DNA of 64,000 nt from NCBI GenBank assembly GCA_963921795.1, contig OY997642.1, positions 62,401,909 through 62,465,908 on the forward strand, read 5' to 3'. Under the pieces are notes generated by a model, which did no database searches, was not told the origin of the DNA, and saw only the letters and a list, made by a program, of their open reading frames with translations. The position numbers and the translations under genes were made by a program. This stretch comes from Nannobrachium achirus (Eukaryota; Chordata; Actinopteri; Myctophiformes; Myctophidae). This document shows, piece after piece, positions 33,484 to 45,536 of this stretch (positions within the stretch are counted from its first letter, which is position 1; every line of letters begins with the position of its first letter).

Positions 33484-35419
33484 CAGTGTTGTTTTTGTTG
33501 ACGAGACAATAACGAAAATGATTTCGTTGACGCCCCTTTTTTTCACGTTTATGACGTAACGTTAACGAGCTAAAATCTCTAGTCTGGTGACGAAAATATG
33601 ACGAGACGAATGTGTGTTTTCGTTGACTAGACGAGACTAAACGAAAATGTTAGTGTGTGGACGAAGTCAAAATGCATGAGAATTTTCTGCCATTCTGTCC
33701 GTTCCGTCATATTTTGGATCAAAGACTGAGCCGTCTGCACTCTGCTCCAACTCCAGCTGTCCCCAGCCGCTGTTCTCATGCATAGAAAGCAAGCAGGCAT
33801 AGCAGTGACTGGAGTGTAGCTCTGGTCCATAGCGTTAGTGGAGTTAGGGAGAACTCCACTAACGCTATGGACCAGAGCTAACTGGAGTGGAGAGGCGACG
33901 CATTGATAGGAACAAGCTGTTGTAAACCGCATGATGGGTGGATTCTCTGCTTTGGAAACTGCCTGACTGTAATGATTTTATGCCTCTCCCTCTCCTCCAA
34001 GGCTAAAGGAACGGGGCTAAAGCGCTAGCATGCTAACGATTTAGCCACGTTCCTTCAGGAGGAAAAACAATAACAAACGTAGGCTAAAAGTAAAAATTAT
34101 GTAATGTCACTGCATCAATGCAGAACGGCACGCGGCTGCATCGCAATGCAAGCAAATTGTCTTAATCTAAAACTTTTTTAAGAAGTCCTCTACTCCATCA
34201 CTGTTTACTATGCAGTGTGTGCGCTTGACACAGCACCTAGCCCCTTTTCGACTGCAGCTTTAGCACCACACCACACCACACCGCACCACATAAAAATATA
34301 TCTATATAAGTACCCCTACCAGTAAGAAACAAATTGGTGATTATGATACAATATAAATTTGTATTACAACTATCCTAAATTATAATAGGCCTACACTATA
34401 AAGGATTAGAACTGTGATTATAATACACTATAAAATATGAATGTATTACTATGATAATTAAAATACACTATAATAGATTATAATAGTGGTTATAAGACAA
34501 TAGAATCTATTATCATGAATTACAACTATCCTGGTGGTCTAAATGAAAAGTCAGTGAGTGATCAGTCATTATGAAGTGTTTGGCCCTGTTCGGCCTAGCT
34601 CAGACCTACTCTAGATTGGATACTTTTTAGTACCACGTTTAGTACCACTTTCACACCACTCTAGCCAGGTCCTTGTAGTGGAAAACCTGTCACAAGTGGG
34701 CGGTGTGGTGTAGAGTGGTGTGGTGTTGGGCCAGTGGGCTCTTACACTGCAGCCAGGCAAATGCCTCAACAACGGGACTCATAACGTTTGTCAATTTGTG
34801 GGTCGAGACCCCAGAGAGGTCCCAAAATGAGTTTGGGGGGTCCAAAACTTAATGTGCAACATTGTTTTCTCACTCAACTGTAAACAAAAATCTAAAGTGA
34901 CAACGTAAGGACTTTTTTTAACCTTTGAAATGACAAATTAAATTGACAAAGGGTCAAATTGTCAAATATTAGAGGCTGAAATTGTGAAAATAGCTGATCT
35001 ACATCCTCACAATGCCTCGCAATGTGAGGGGTCGTGAGCATGTAGATCTGCTATTTTCACAATAGAACCGTGTTATACAAAATGTTATGCCTCAACTCTT
35101 AGTGCTCGTCAGGGTGTGGGGTCCCCACTCCCCAGTTAAAATATGATTATTTTGGGGGTCGCAGCCAGAAAAGGTTTAGTACCACTGCCTTATTGTCTGT
35201 GTTTCATTTATTTATTTAAAGACACATTTTTCTTTTTGACTAAAACTATAGACTAAAACGGGACTAAAACCTTTGTGTGGGTTCGTCGACTAAAACTTGA
35301 CTAAAACCTTCTGAGGTTTAGTCGACTAAAACTAGACTAAAACTATCAGGGATATAAATGACTAAAATCTGACTAAAACTAAGAAGCTAAATCTAAAATG
35401 CCCGCCAAAAACAACACTG
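33484..35419. mobile_element. hAT-type element with CAGTGTTG ends, composite
   Basis: The inverted ends CAGTGTTGTTTTTG and CAAAAACAACACTG are flanked by CCAAGCAA at 33476-33483 and 35420-35427 (8 bp). Subterminal repeats are GACGAGAC/CGTTGAC on the left and GACTAAAAC on the right. Inside are a short palindrome at 33825-33880 and another dispersed repeat at about 34790-35190 with a palindrome copy. It lies within the intron-like DNA of the micro-exon gene. Confidence 0.85.
34981..35064. repeat. palindrome-family copy
   Basis: Outer arms ATTGTGAAAATAGCTGATCT and AGATCTGCTATTTTCACAAT are near-perfect. The loop contains CACAATGCCTCGCAATGTG, itself a small inverted repeat. Confidence 0.85.
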
Positions 35420-35442
35420 CCAAGCAATAAACTTAACTAGAC

Positions 35443-35502
35443 CTGTTCAGTGTTGTCCTCTATGTCCTCAATGGCCTCATCGGCAGGCTGGCCATCGGAA
35501 AT
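35443..35502 (-). CDS. candidate micro-exon D (20 codons)
   Basis: On the - strand a strong acceptor (GTCCTTTTCCCTTTAG) opens 60 bases reading ISDGQPADEAIEDIEDNTEQ, followed by GTCTAG as donor. A decayed copy of the same exon lies at about 35683-35735. The exon is acidic, phase 0, and upstream of exons C, B and A on the same strand. The gene is not identified. Confidence 0.55.
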
Positions 35503-35682
35503 CTAAAGGGAAAAGGACAATCAATGACACTTCACACTTAAAAATACACAACTCAAAGTCCTTCTAATCTGTGCACCTGACGAATTGGGTATTACACAGG
35601 ACCTGTGTATCTAGACACCTCTGTATATAGAAATATAATGTTAATGTTGTATTCAAATAGTACTTGGAGATCAACTTAAGTG

Positions 35683-35735
35683 TTCAGTGTTGTCCACTAA
35701 GTCCTCAATGGCCACATCAGAGGCTCACCAACACC
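35683..35735 (-). pseudogene. decayed copy of micro-exon D
   Basis: The - strand carries GTGGCCATTGAGGACTTAGT and GACAACACTGAACACTTAAG. These match exon D with changes, including loss of the AG and GT boundaries. Confidence 0.45.
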
Positions 35736-35997
35736 AAGATGTATTTGTTTTGTGTTTTTTTCCTCATCTAAACCATGCATAACATGGTCCAGTTCAAAGA
35801 CCACTACTCTTAGACCTTTTTTTTCCTGCATGATTGATCTGTCGCGAAGCCCTCCCCCTAACTGTGATGATTGGACGACAGCATAGCAAAACACTTCCAC
35901 TCAAAATTGGTTCCCATTGGATCCCATGTTATTTAGCCTATTATTAATATTTTTAATTAATTAATATCAAGAATATTTATATTACATTAATACGGCC

Positions 35998-36078
35998 ATG
36001 GTGAAACGTTGCTGCTGGGGAACCTGCAACAGTGATTATAGCTACCCAGAACATTTGAAAGGAGCATTTTTCAAATAA
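35998..36078 (+). pseudogene. THAP zinc-finger N-terminal fragment
   Basis: From ATG the frame reads MVKRCCWGTCNSDYSYPEHL then KGAFFK and a stop at 36076-36078. Downstream FSKTK resembles the FPKPK segment of the domain. THAP domains are DNA-binding C2CH fingers found in P-element-type transposases and in host regulators. Here only the first cysteine pair region survives; the later cysteine and histidine are absent. Transposon or host origin cannot be told. Confidence 0.6.
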
Positions 36079-36436
36079 TTTTCCAAAACCAAAATCTGCC
36101 TAGGACTGCAGACTGTGGATTCACTTGACTGATTCACTGCTATTTGTATTTTTTGCTTACCTTGTGGTGACCTTGCCCTAAATAGCGAGATTGTGTACAG
36201 GGGCGCATGCACACACCCGCCTGAGTGACAGCAGACTGCTGTCACTTCACTTTTATGTCCCTAAAGCTATACATGCACATACATTATTGTTATCATCACC
36301 AACAACACAATTAGATCTGCTATAAAGATCCTAAATCAATTGATTTATAGTATCTGACATTATTGTGTTTAGGGCTGTATGACAAGTTTCAAGTATCAAG
36401 TAAGGAATGATGGATATTTACCAGCTACCATTATTT

Positions 36437-36570
36437 TTTCGCACAGGTGCATCTAATCACTAATTAGTGGCTGATTGTAGTCAACTCAACTCTTCCTGCA
36501 GAAGATAAGTGGAAGCAACAACGAAGTCAAGTATATCTCCTTAATTCCACTAGAATGTTATTTCATTGTT
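36437..36570 (+). repeat. dispersed repeat, copy 1
   Basis: The stretch with CTAATCACTAATTAGTGGCT and CACTAGAATGTTATTTCATT recurs at 42015-42140 in the same orientation with few changes. No coding frame is shared. Confidence 0.75.
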
Positions 36571-36932
36571 GTACTGTGCCAGTATTACAAACATACTTAA
36601 TCATTAATTAAGTGCTATCAACACCTTCACAGCCTGGCCAGAATGGCTGTAGGTGGACTAGCCGGAAATTTCTATTATTGTATTATGATCTGAGACAGCA
36701 TTCATTTTACAAGAAGATCAGCAAATCAGTAAATTCTTTTTACCGCATCATCATCGGCCGTTGTTTACTCACCAGCGAATTGTCTCAGCTCTGCATTGGC
36801 ATATATTGGGGATTTTGGCGGAGGCATCTTCCCCCCTGTGCACTTCGCGTGCACGATCCGTGCACATCGATGTGGGCGCATGTGATCATCTCCGTATGTA
36901 CAGTCCATGTAAACATTTTCATTAGCCTAGCC

Positions 36933-39890
36933 CAGCGCTACGCAACCCGCGGGCCGCATGCGGCCCCTGCCGCATGTCTGTGCGGTCCGTCATGATCATA
37001 CCTATAAAAATACGATTTTTCTATGTTCAGAGTGAACGCAGCATTTCTCAGTATGAATAAATAATTTCTAACAATCTCCTCAAGAGGGAGTGGGTGTGTT
37101 GTGTTGATTTATTAGTTGCGCGACAGTGTTCCGCGCCAAACACAGGCGATTTACAAGCCCATGAGGGTTGCATGCATGACGCAGTGAGGACTTGTAGAGC
37201 CGCCCGTTCGGCACGCATCAACACCGTCTTAACGAGGAAGTGGGTGTGTTGTGTTTATGTCTGATTTATACTTAGTCGCACGACAGTGTTCCACACCAAA
37301 CACTGACGATTTACAAACCCACAAAGGTTGCCTGCACGACGTGGTGAGGACTTGTAGAGTCGGGCGTTCAGCACTCAACGACACCGTCGTATGAGGAAGT
37401 GCAAACTCAGTGACAACGTGCACAGAGAAACAGCGGTCTCGCCAGCCAGGTCTGTCAACAAACATGGTTGGTCAAGTTTAAAAGAAAGATATTGCAGACG
37501 AACACTGAGTCTTTCAACAAAAATGGGAATTATCAATCCAAAACAGCGCAACGCTCTCACTGACAAGCACCGCACCTCCGCATACCAGCCAGACCTGGGG
37601 CGATTAGTGCAGACTCAAGTATCACATTAAGTAAGTAGGCCGCCTATTAGCTGATTTACAAAACTATTTGATCAATAACAGCCTGTCAGGCTGTCAGGCC
37701 ATGGCTACAGCTGAAGTCAGATGATGTAATTTGCTCTCCAAAACCCCTACGAGACATTTTGTCTTGTTTTAAAACATTTATTATTATTTTATTTGAAATG
37801 GAGGGCCATTCAACTGCAGCAGCTGAATGGAATGTTTGGATTGGGGTCTGGTGCAACGCACAGGTTCTGAACCTGGTGAGAGCAGGAGAGGACCTGGTAA
37901 GACGTAGGAGGAGCCCGGCCAGGAGTCAACCCATAGAGCCTAGTTCTTCCACGCGCCAGAATGGCTCCCCAATCCTGGCAGAGTAGTTCCGGTGCTGCAC
38001 ATTGAGTGACCCTGTCTTTCCCTAATAGGACTGATCGTGGATAGCTACTGGGACGTAAGTCGGGACTTGATCAACCCCGGCTGGGTCACCTGGGCGAGGG
38101 TGTATGATGTTGCGAGACCCGAAACACCCGTCGACCCCAGGCTACATCACTGATGATACGTCCCAGCTGCATCCTTGTGATGTTTTTTACACTATTAGTT
38201 CTATTTATAGTGGCTCATAGGAATAGACTATGTGACAACCAGGAATAGTTTGGTGACCACCGGAGACTCGGTTGACGGCCGGAATTTAGACGGCACCCGG
38301 GAGCAGGTTGGGTTAGCGCCCCAGCCTGTGTCTTCCGTGAGGAAGAAGCCCAACAAATCCACGGTGAGGCCTTTAGGAGGGCCATTCAACTGCAGCAGCT
38401 GAATGGAATGTTTGGATTGGGGTCTGGTGCAACGCACAGGTTCTGAACCTGGTGAGAGCAGGAGAGGACCTGGTAAGACGTAGGAGGAGCCCGGCCAGGA
38501 GTCAACCCATAGAGCCTAGTTCTTCCACGCGCCAGAATGGCTCCCCAATCCTGGCAGAGTAGTTCCGGTGCTGCACATTGAGTGACCCTGTCTTTCCCTA
38601 ATAGGACTGATCGTGGATAGCTACTGGGACGTAAGTCGGGACTTGATCAACCCCGGCTGGGTCACCTGGGCGAGGGTGTATGATGTTGCGAGACCCGAAA
38701 CACCCGTCGACCCCAGGCTACATCACTGATGATACGTCCCAGCTGCATCCTTGTGATGTTTTTTACACTATTAGTTCTATTTATAGTGGCTCATAGGAAT
38801 AGACTATGTGACAACCAGGAATAGTTTGGTGACCACCGGAGACTCGGTTGACGGCCGGAATTTAGACGGCACCCGGGAGCAGGTTGGGTTAGCGCCCCAG
38901 CCTGTGTCTTCCGTGAGGAAGAAGCCCAACAAATCCACGGTGAGGCCTTTAGGAGGGCCATTCAACTGCAGCAGCTGAATGGAATGTTTGGATTGGGGTC
39001 TGGTGCAACGCACAGGTTCTGAACCTGGTGAGAGCAGGAGAGGACCTGGTAAGACGTAGGAGGAGCCCGGCCAGGAGTCAACCCATAGAGCCTAGTTCTT
39101 CCACGCGCCAGAATGGCTCCCCAATCCTGGCAGAGTAGTTCCGGTGCTGCACATTGAGTGACCCTGTCTTTCCCTAATAGGACTGATCGTGGATAGCTAC
39201 TGGGACGTAAGTCGGGACTTGATCAACCCCGGCTGGGTCACCTGGGCGAGGGTGTATGATGTTGCGAGACCCGAAACACCCGTCGACCCCAGGCTACATC
39301 ACTGATGATACGTCCCAGCTGCATCCTTGTGATGTTTTTTACACTATTTTATTTTATAATTTATTGTATTTGTTACAAAAGAGTAAATACTTAATTTAAT
39401 TTCAAGGATATCATTATGAGTCATTGATTTGAATTGTTGCACTCTGAGTCCATAGCATCTGAGTCTCTGGCTCTGTTACAATCTGTTCAATTCAATTCAA
39501 AGGAGCTTTATTGACATGAGAAAACATACCTTTACATTGCCGAAGTTTACTAGCCTCACATACCCAGACAATAGAACTGTTGTGGATATTAGTCTGGTCC
39601 TTCTCAGTGTAATTTATTTCCAAGGGGCAGTTACAGAAGATTCAATCAGATCTGTTTATTTTCACTTCACATTTTGTGAATAAAGCATAATTTGATAACA
39701 TTTGATCATTCCATCCATTACAATCTTTTGGTTCAATGAGGTTTGAACTGGCTTATATAGATGGAAATGTGGCTGTCTTCTGTGGGTTTCCTTAATCATT
39801 AGACTTGTCATGAAGTGTGTTGCTTGCGGCCCTTTGACTTTTGATATTTTGCTGAGTGGCCCCTGAGCCATCATAAGTTGAGTAGCCCTG
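36933..39890. mobile_element. hAT-like element of about 3 kb with internal triplication
   Basis: The ends CAGCGCTACGCAACCCGC and GTTGAGTAGCCCTG are imperfect inverted repeats. They are flanked by GCCTAGCC and GTCTAGCC (8 bp, one mismatch). Near the left end two copies of about 150 bases (from AACGAGGAAGTGGGTGTGTT) lie in tandem at about 37075-37390. The middle carries the 576-bp triplication. No transposase frame is visible. Confidence 0.65.
37800..39350. repeat. 576-bp unit in about 2.7 tandem copies
   Basis: Units start with GAGGGCCATTCAACTGCAGC at 37800, 38376 and 38952, virtually identical. Each holds CACCCGTCGACCCCAGGCTA and GATACGTCCCAGCTGCATCC, which look like a retroposon untranslated region. 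I could not name the family. The small - strand frames here are repeats of one non-coding reading. Confidence 0.85.
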
Positions 39891-40094
39891 GTCTAGCCCC
39901 TAGGACAACGGCTAGGCTAACGCTAGCGTCTACACTATGGGAGATTGCTAGTCTGCCCCGGAAAGCGATCAAAAGCACTTCCAGTTCATGCACAGAGAAG
40001 AATGATGCTATTGGTTAGACCAAAGGTTAGACAGAGAAGGGCTGCCGACCGTTTTTTTTTTTTTTTTTTTTTATCATTATCATTTATTTCGTTT

Positions 40095-40541
40095 TTAACT
40101 CACTTACTGCCAATTTAAAATGCCCCTCGAGTGGCACTAGTGCCAGAAGCCTCCATAGACTCCCATGTAATTTATAGTGCACAGATCATGCACGCCCATG
40201 CACAGATCATGCACCATGTTTGTGCAGGCTGTTCACAGCTTTCAAACAAAAAAAAAAGATTGGAAATCCGTTCAGGCATTCATGATTTATCAGCCATAAT
40301 GTTTTCTTCAGATGTAAACAAAAATGGCTGCCATGTTTGAAAGATGGGGTTGTATGGGGGGTGGAACATGCAAAATCGCGATTGAAATCATGTTTACTAG
40401 ATTTAATTGGGTCCAAAAAAAAAAAAAAAAAAAAATATTTTTTTCTCATTTTTTTTAAGTAAAAGTCACCCAAAGTCGCTTGGCAGGGAACTCCATAGTG
40501 AGAAAGTTGGTCTAAAAGTCGCCTGGCACTGTATGAGTTAA
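40095..40541. mobile_element. TTAA-flanked MITE
   Basis: The ends TTAACTCACTTACTGCCA and TGGCACTGTATGAGTTAA resemble inverted repeats, with TTAA at each edge. The inside contains CTCGAGTGGCACTAGTGCCA and a long A run. It is of the same general type as the element at 1977-2479. Confidence 0.65.
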
Positions 40542-40891
40542 TGACCTAGTACGGTAAATTCCGGTCCGGCTAATTTGAGTACTAAAGAATTACGGTTTAA
40601 TCCGGTTTTAATATTAAGTGGCTCCCCATGGCTGAGAAAGAGTTATTAATAGCTGTTTTCATATATGTACAGAAACATATATAAGAGACAAGTTCAATAT
40701 TTTTTTTTTAGATCAAATAGGCTAGCAAAAATAATAGCAGATCTACAACCACATAACACATTGTGCTGTGAGATGCATCGTAACCTTTAGACAGAAAAAA
40801 GAAAATCACATTGAATGGCTGGAATTGTAAGGATGCTGATATTTTGCACACACCTCACTGAGCCTGCAGAAATTGATCCTACATGTTGCCA

Positions 40892-41621
40892 TAGCCATAA
40901 ATTATAACTTCCAGTAGAGGGTGCTAATATGCGGAGGTTACGTCTCTCCTGGAGTTATAACGCAGAGTAAAATAGCTCTCGCTGGTTGAGCCTCCATGTC
41001 CCTAATCGCCTCAAAACATGTTTAAATCATGAAGTTGCTCACCTCATCGTCGAAACAGCTTTATATCTACCGATGAGCCCACTCGTTGGCATGTGTTAGT
41101 CCATATGTTTCTAATAAATTAATGTTTACTAAAACTTCTTTGAGTCTCATCGCTTTCCTTGTTTTTGAACTGCTTGGGTAAAATGGCCGAACATATCACG
41201 CGAGATGAGTAAAAGCCTGGCTACGCGAGGCTACATATCACGTGACGTTGATCGCCGTTGCGATTTGCTCATACTAGGACATGACGTTTTTGTATGCGGA
41301 AGTATTCCAACGTTCTGTAGTTCTGAAGCGCTCTGTATGCGGAAACATTCCGACGAGGAAACGCGAGTCTCAGAGAAGTTTTAGTAAACATTAATTTATT
41401 AGAAACATATGGACTAACACATGCCAACGAGTGGGCTCATCGGTAGGTATAAAGCTGTTTCGACGATGAGGTGAGCAACTTCATGATTTAAACATGTTTT
41501 GAGGCGATTAGGGACATGGAGGCTCAACCAGCGAGAGCTATTTTACTCTGCGTTATAACTCCAGGAGAGACGTAACCTCCGCATATTAGCACCTTCTACT
41601 GGAAGTTATAATTTATGGCTA
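40892..41621. mobile_element. Mutator-like fold-back with 9-bp target duplication
   Basis: Arms of about 250 bases (TAGCCATAAATTATAACTTC at the left, its complement at the right) enclose a centre of about 220 bases. ATGTTGCCA flanks both ends (40883-40891 and 41622-41630). Long terminal repeats plus a 9-bp duplication fit the Mutator superfamily. There is no transposase. Confidence 0.88.
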
Positions 41622-42014
41622 ATGTTGCCATAGATAGCAGTGGGAGTTTTCACAATGACTTTATACTGCTGGGTAGCTGTTATAACACCAGTAAGACACC
41701 CTAAAGGCAAGAAGTGACCTCGCTCTAAAAAGGTCAAGCACATGGGCACACATTTTAACAGTGGTTCTCAAAGTGGATTCCAGGTACTCTGAGAGAGTTT
41801 AAATGAACCCTAACAGGTCCCTTTGTAATCAGTGTAGGGGAGACATTGGAATTCTAAAGTCTGAGAAACACTGCCTTAACAGAGCCCAAAACAGTTTGAA
41901 GATACCAGGTGATTATTTACAAAAGTATACAGCAGTAGGCATTCTCTCTGCCTGCCGGTTTGTGTGAGTTACACTCCCCTCCCCCACTAAACACAGTCAC
42001 ACTGCTGTGAGCAG

Positions 42015-42140
42015 ATGCACAGGTGCCTCTAATCACTAATTAGTGGCTGATTGTAGTCCTCAGCTCTGCCTGCAGAAGAGAAGTGGAAGCAACAATGAGG
42101 TCAAGTATATTTCCTTAATTCTACTAGAATGTTATTTCAT
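42015..42140 (+). repeat. dispersed repeat, copy 2
   Basis: This matches 36437-36570, 5.6 kb upstream. Confidence 0.75.
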
Positions 42141-42569
42141 TTTCTCAGACTCCTCCTTAGTTCCTGTTGTATCAACTTGCACTTCCAAGTTTCAAGAAGG
42201 AGACGCTTTTTTTATCGCCCAAGCATTCCCGCAAACCACCCCCACGCATACTCAGCACCCACCTCTACTCTCTAAATCCAAATCTTTTCCCTTCAGCAAG
42301 AAAGGGCCAGTGGCAGCGCCGTAAATATGGCAGCAGCCGTGCACCCTTAAATGCACACCCCTAATTTTCGTTGTACAGTGTATGTGCTCAGGGGCGGGCA
42401 TTTGCTCTACGCAGACTACGCAACTGCGTAGAGCCCCAAGGCAGAGGGGGCCCCCTGCTGGGCTCATTATTCTGAGCATTTAGAAAAAAAAAGTAAGTCT
42501 CTAGCCCATTCCTGTCAAAAGTTATGATTGTTTAAAGAATTGACCAACTGCTCACTGGAGTCAATAGGT

Positions 42570-42935
42570 TTCACACAGAGATCAAACTTCCTTCGCCAAA
42601 CAGGAAGTGCCCTTCACCAAACAGGAAGTGCCTCTATATCTCATGAACCGTTTGTCGTACAGACTCGGGGCTGGTGTCATATGACTTGATTAAGAGTCCT
42701 TAACCTTAATTGGCGCTTCCTTCGCCAAACAGGAAGTGCCCTTCGCCAAACAGGAAGTGCCTCTATATCTCATGAACCGTTTGTCGTACAGACTTGTGGC
42801 TGGTGTCATATGACTTCATCAAGAGTCCTTCACCTTAATTGGTTTAACTTAGTCCTGTCCCCTCTTCTGATTGGCTGTTGCCCCTTGTGACGTGGGTAGA
42901 GCTGCGAGGGCCCGGTCATTGCTGCTTGCAGCTTT
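42570..42935 (-). mobile_element. relative of the 21181-21960 element, reversed
   Basis: Two tandem units of about 118 bases carry CTTCGCCAAACAGGAAGTGC and AACCGTTTGTCGTACAGAC. They are followed by CCTCTTCTGATTGGCTGTTG and an end reading GCGAGGGCCCGGTCATTGCT then GCTTGCAGCTTTAATTTTAT. The shared segments read in the opposite orientation to 21181-21960. Confidence 0.65.
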
Positions 42936-43766
42936 AATTTTATCAAAATTTTGAAAAATAATAATTAAATTAAATAATTAATAATTAAAATATAATTTTA
43001 AAGTATTATTATTCACTGATATTCCCTTATTGTTATTAAAATAATTATTGTCCTGCATCAAATATGTCCTGTATAAAAATATACATATAGGCCTACTCTA
43101 TATAGGCTACCTTACTGTACTCTTCTTAAATTAATCAAATAGATCCAAAATGATTGTGGTTAGGTATTTAAAACCAACCATAATGACAACAAATAGGCTT
43201 CCTCTGCCTCTGCTCTTCATTGTCTTGTCAAGTTCATCGTCTTGTCATGCTAAATCATCACTTTTTCAGAATAGGTATTGAGTTGGAGGGTGGCATTTTT
43301 AATTCCTGCACTTTGCACGCACGCATACTGTTTTTTTCACGCATATCTATTTTTCACGCGCGCTCATGGGGGTGGGGCCTCTTTTACTACCTTTGTGGGG
43401 AGCCCCCAGTTTATAAAAACCGCCCCTGTGAATGTGCTGTGCTTGTACGTGTACTGTGCTTTGGATGAGTTGATCGTTGACAATGAAACTGTGCCTGTAC
43501 CTGTACTGTATTGTTACAATGACAATAAACTTCTATTCATTCTAATAAAGTATGGCAACTATAAAAAAACTATAAAGTATGGCGGTACTGTCTATTCATG
43601 TGAGGTTACCTTGATTACTGTAAATCGCTCTGGATGAATTTTATACATTTATTTTATAAATGTGTAGCCATTTTATAAATGCCTGCACATTGTAAATTGT
43701 GAATTAGTGGGAGAATTTAGTCTTTTGTCAAGCTTCATCATAGTTGTTTGCAAGAAAGGAACGGGG
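42936..43766. other. gene-free AT-rich stretch
   Basis: The frames at 43220-43637 have no recognisable domain. I see no supportable gene. Confidence 0.5.
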
Positions 43767-44599
43767 GGGGGGGGGGGGGGGGGACAGAAAGGGAGTGACG
43801 GGGCAACAAAAAAAAAACATGTTACAGTTTACAGTTTAGGCATTTAGCAGACGCTTTTAATCCAAAGCGTCTTACAACAGGCAGATAATACAACACTATA
43901 ATAAACAAGATAATATGTCAGAACATCAACAACAATATAACAAATGCATATGAATATCAATCTAGAAAAACAATATAATCAGTAAAGAAAAAAGGTTCTA
44001 AAACCTAAAAAGTGCTAACTAGCTTCATGTATGGTCAATGAGTGTTTCAGTAGTGCTATGGGTTTAGGGGTTTATGTTAATATATTATTCAAGACATTCA
44101 TACATAGACCTACAGTAAAAGCAATGAAGCATACAACATACGTAGACCTAGAACATAAATATCATACATAGACATAAAACATGAACATACATACCTTGTC
44201 AAATCTGCTGAAGAGGAAATGGGCCTGGATGTCACAAGAAGACCAAGCTGAGAATGACAAAACACAGAACATGTATCTTTATAAAACACAGCAGGAAGCA
44301 AGGCTATCACCAGGTACATGTACACATAGACATCAAAGAGGCCCCTTTACCCCTTCTGTAAAAAGTGCCCTCTCCAGACCATGAATGCAGCTTTTACTGC
44401 GGTGAAAGAAATGCAAAATGCCCCCCTTTCCATGTCATACCCGAAGGCAGCATTCAAAATAATTGCCTTGTCCAAACTCTCCTGGAATTGAATGCAGTAT
44501 CTTATGTTGAAACAATTTCCCTCTCTGTGTGGAAATCTGTTACACCACATCTCCAGTATTCACTTGATCATGCTTACTTTAGTGTGGTATCAAGTACCG
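43767..44599. other. gene-free stretch with a common fish repeat motif
   Basis: A poly-G run (43767-43783) precedes CATTTAGCAGACGCTTTTAA then TCCAAAGCGTCTTACAACAG at about 43838-43880. From memory this motif is very common in fish genomes. Nothing else is supported. Confidence 0.5.
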
Positions 44600-44670
44600 A
44601 AAATAGCCGACCCCCAAGCTCACAATGTGTCGCAGTGTGACGCGTTGTGAGCTTGGAGGTCTCAATATTT
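44600..44670. repeat. palindrome-family copy
   Basis: CCAAGCTCACAATGTGTCGC and GCGTTGTGAGCTTGG form the core. A half copy lies nearby at 44889-44918. The outer arms are more diverged than elsewhere. Confidence 0.7.
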
Positions 44671-45405
44671 CCACCAAAAGGCCCATTTAGAAATGTCAGC
44701 CCCTGCCTATCTAACATTCTCTGCACGTCCCTGGCTATCACGTCTCTGACACTCAGAGTTAGGGTTTTCTATTTTCACATTTTTTTTTCTTCACGTGTCC
44801 CCAGCCTGCCCCACATGTTCAGTGACTAAAGAAACTGGCCACTCAAGACATGTAATGAATAAACCACTTAAGCTCCAGTTCAAATAATTTAAACAGCCGA
44901 TCTACAGGCTCACAATAGTTAACACCCCTCCGTCTCGTGCAGTCACCACCACAGTAATGGTGTTAAACTACTTTACTCATCCCATATATATATATATACA
45001 TATATATATATAATAGTCTCAAAAAAATCGAGTAATCGTTAGGAAGAAAAAAAAACTTTTGGGGAGTGAACTACTCCTTTATACAAAATACAAACATAAA
45101 TAAACTAGCATGGTATAGTACACCCACTTAAAAAAAAAACATTATTAAATCTAAATAAAATAAAATAAAGAGAAATGCTGCACATGACATGAATAACAAC
45201 CTGGTACATCAGAACATGCGTGTGAGACAAACATGTGTATAACAACCTTGTGCGTCATAGAATGAACACGTTAACAACATGCAACATGTCAGGAACAGGT
45301 GTGTGTGTGGAAGAGCCTTCATCATGTCTCCTCCTCTTCCTCCCCCCTCCCCTCTCCCAACCACTTTGTCCAGCAGCGGGCTTTTATACCCACTGCTGTG
45401 ACGTG

Positions 45406-45536
45406 CACACACACACGCACGCACGCACGCACGCATGCACGCACGCACGCACGCACACACGCACGCACGCGCACACACACGTGCACGCGTGCATGCACAC
45501 GCGCACACACGCACGCACACGCATGCGCGCACACAA
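45406..45536. repeat. CA/CGCA microsatellite
   Basis: An interrupted CACG/CACA run. Several long frames across it are artefacts. Confidence 0.9.

Noticed and set aside
38228-39013. Two identical 69-residue - strand frames
   Set aside because: They are the same non-coding reading of a tandem 576-bp unit.
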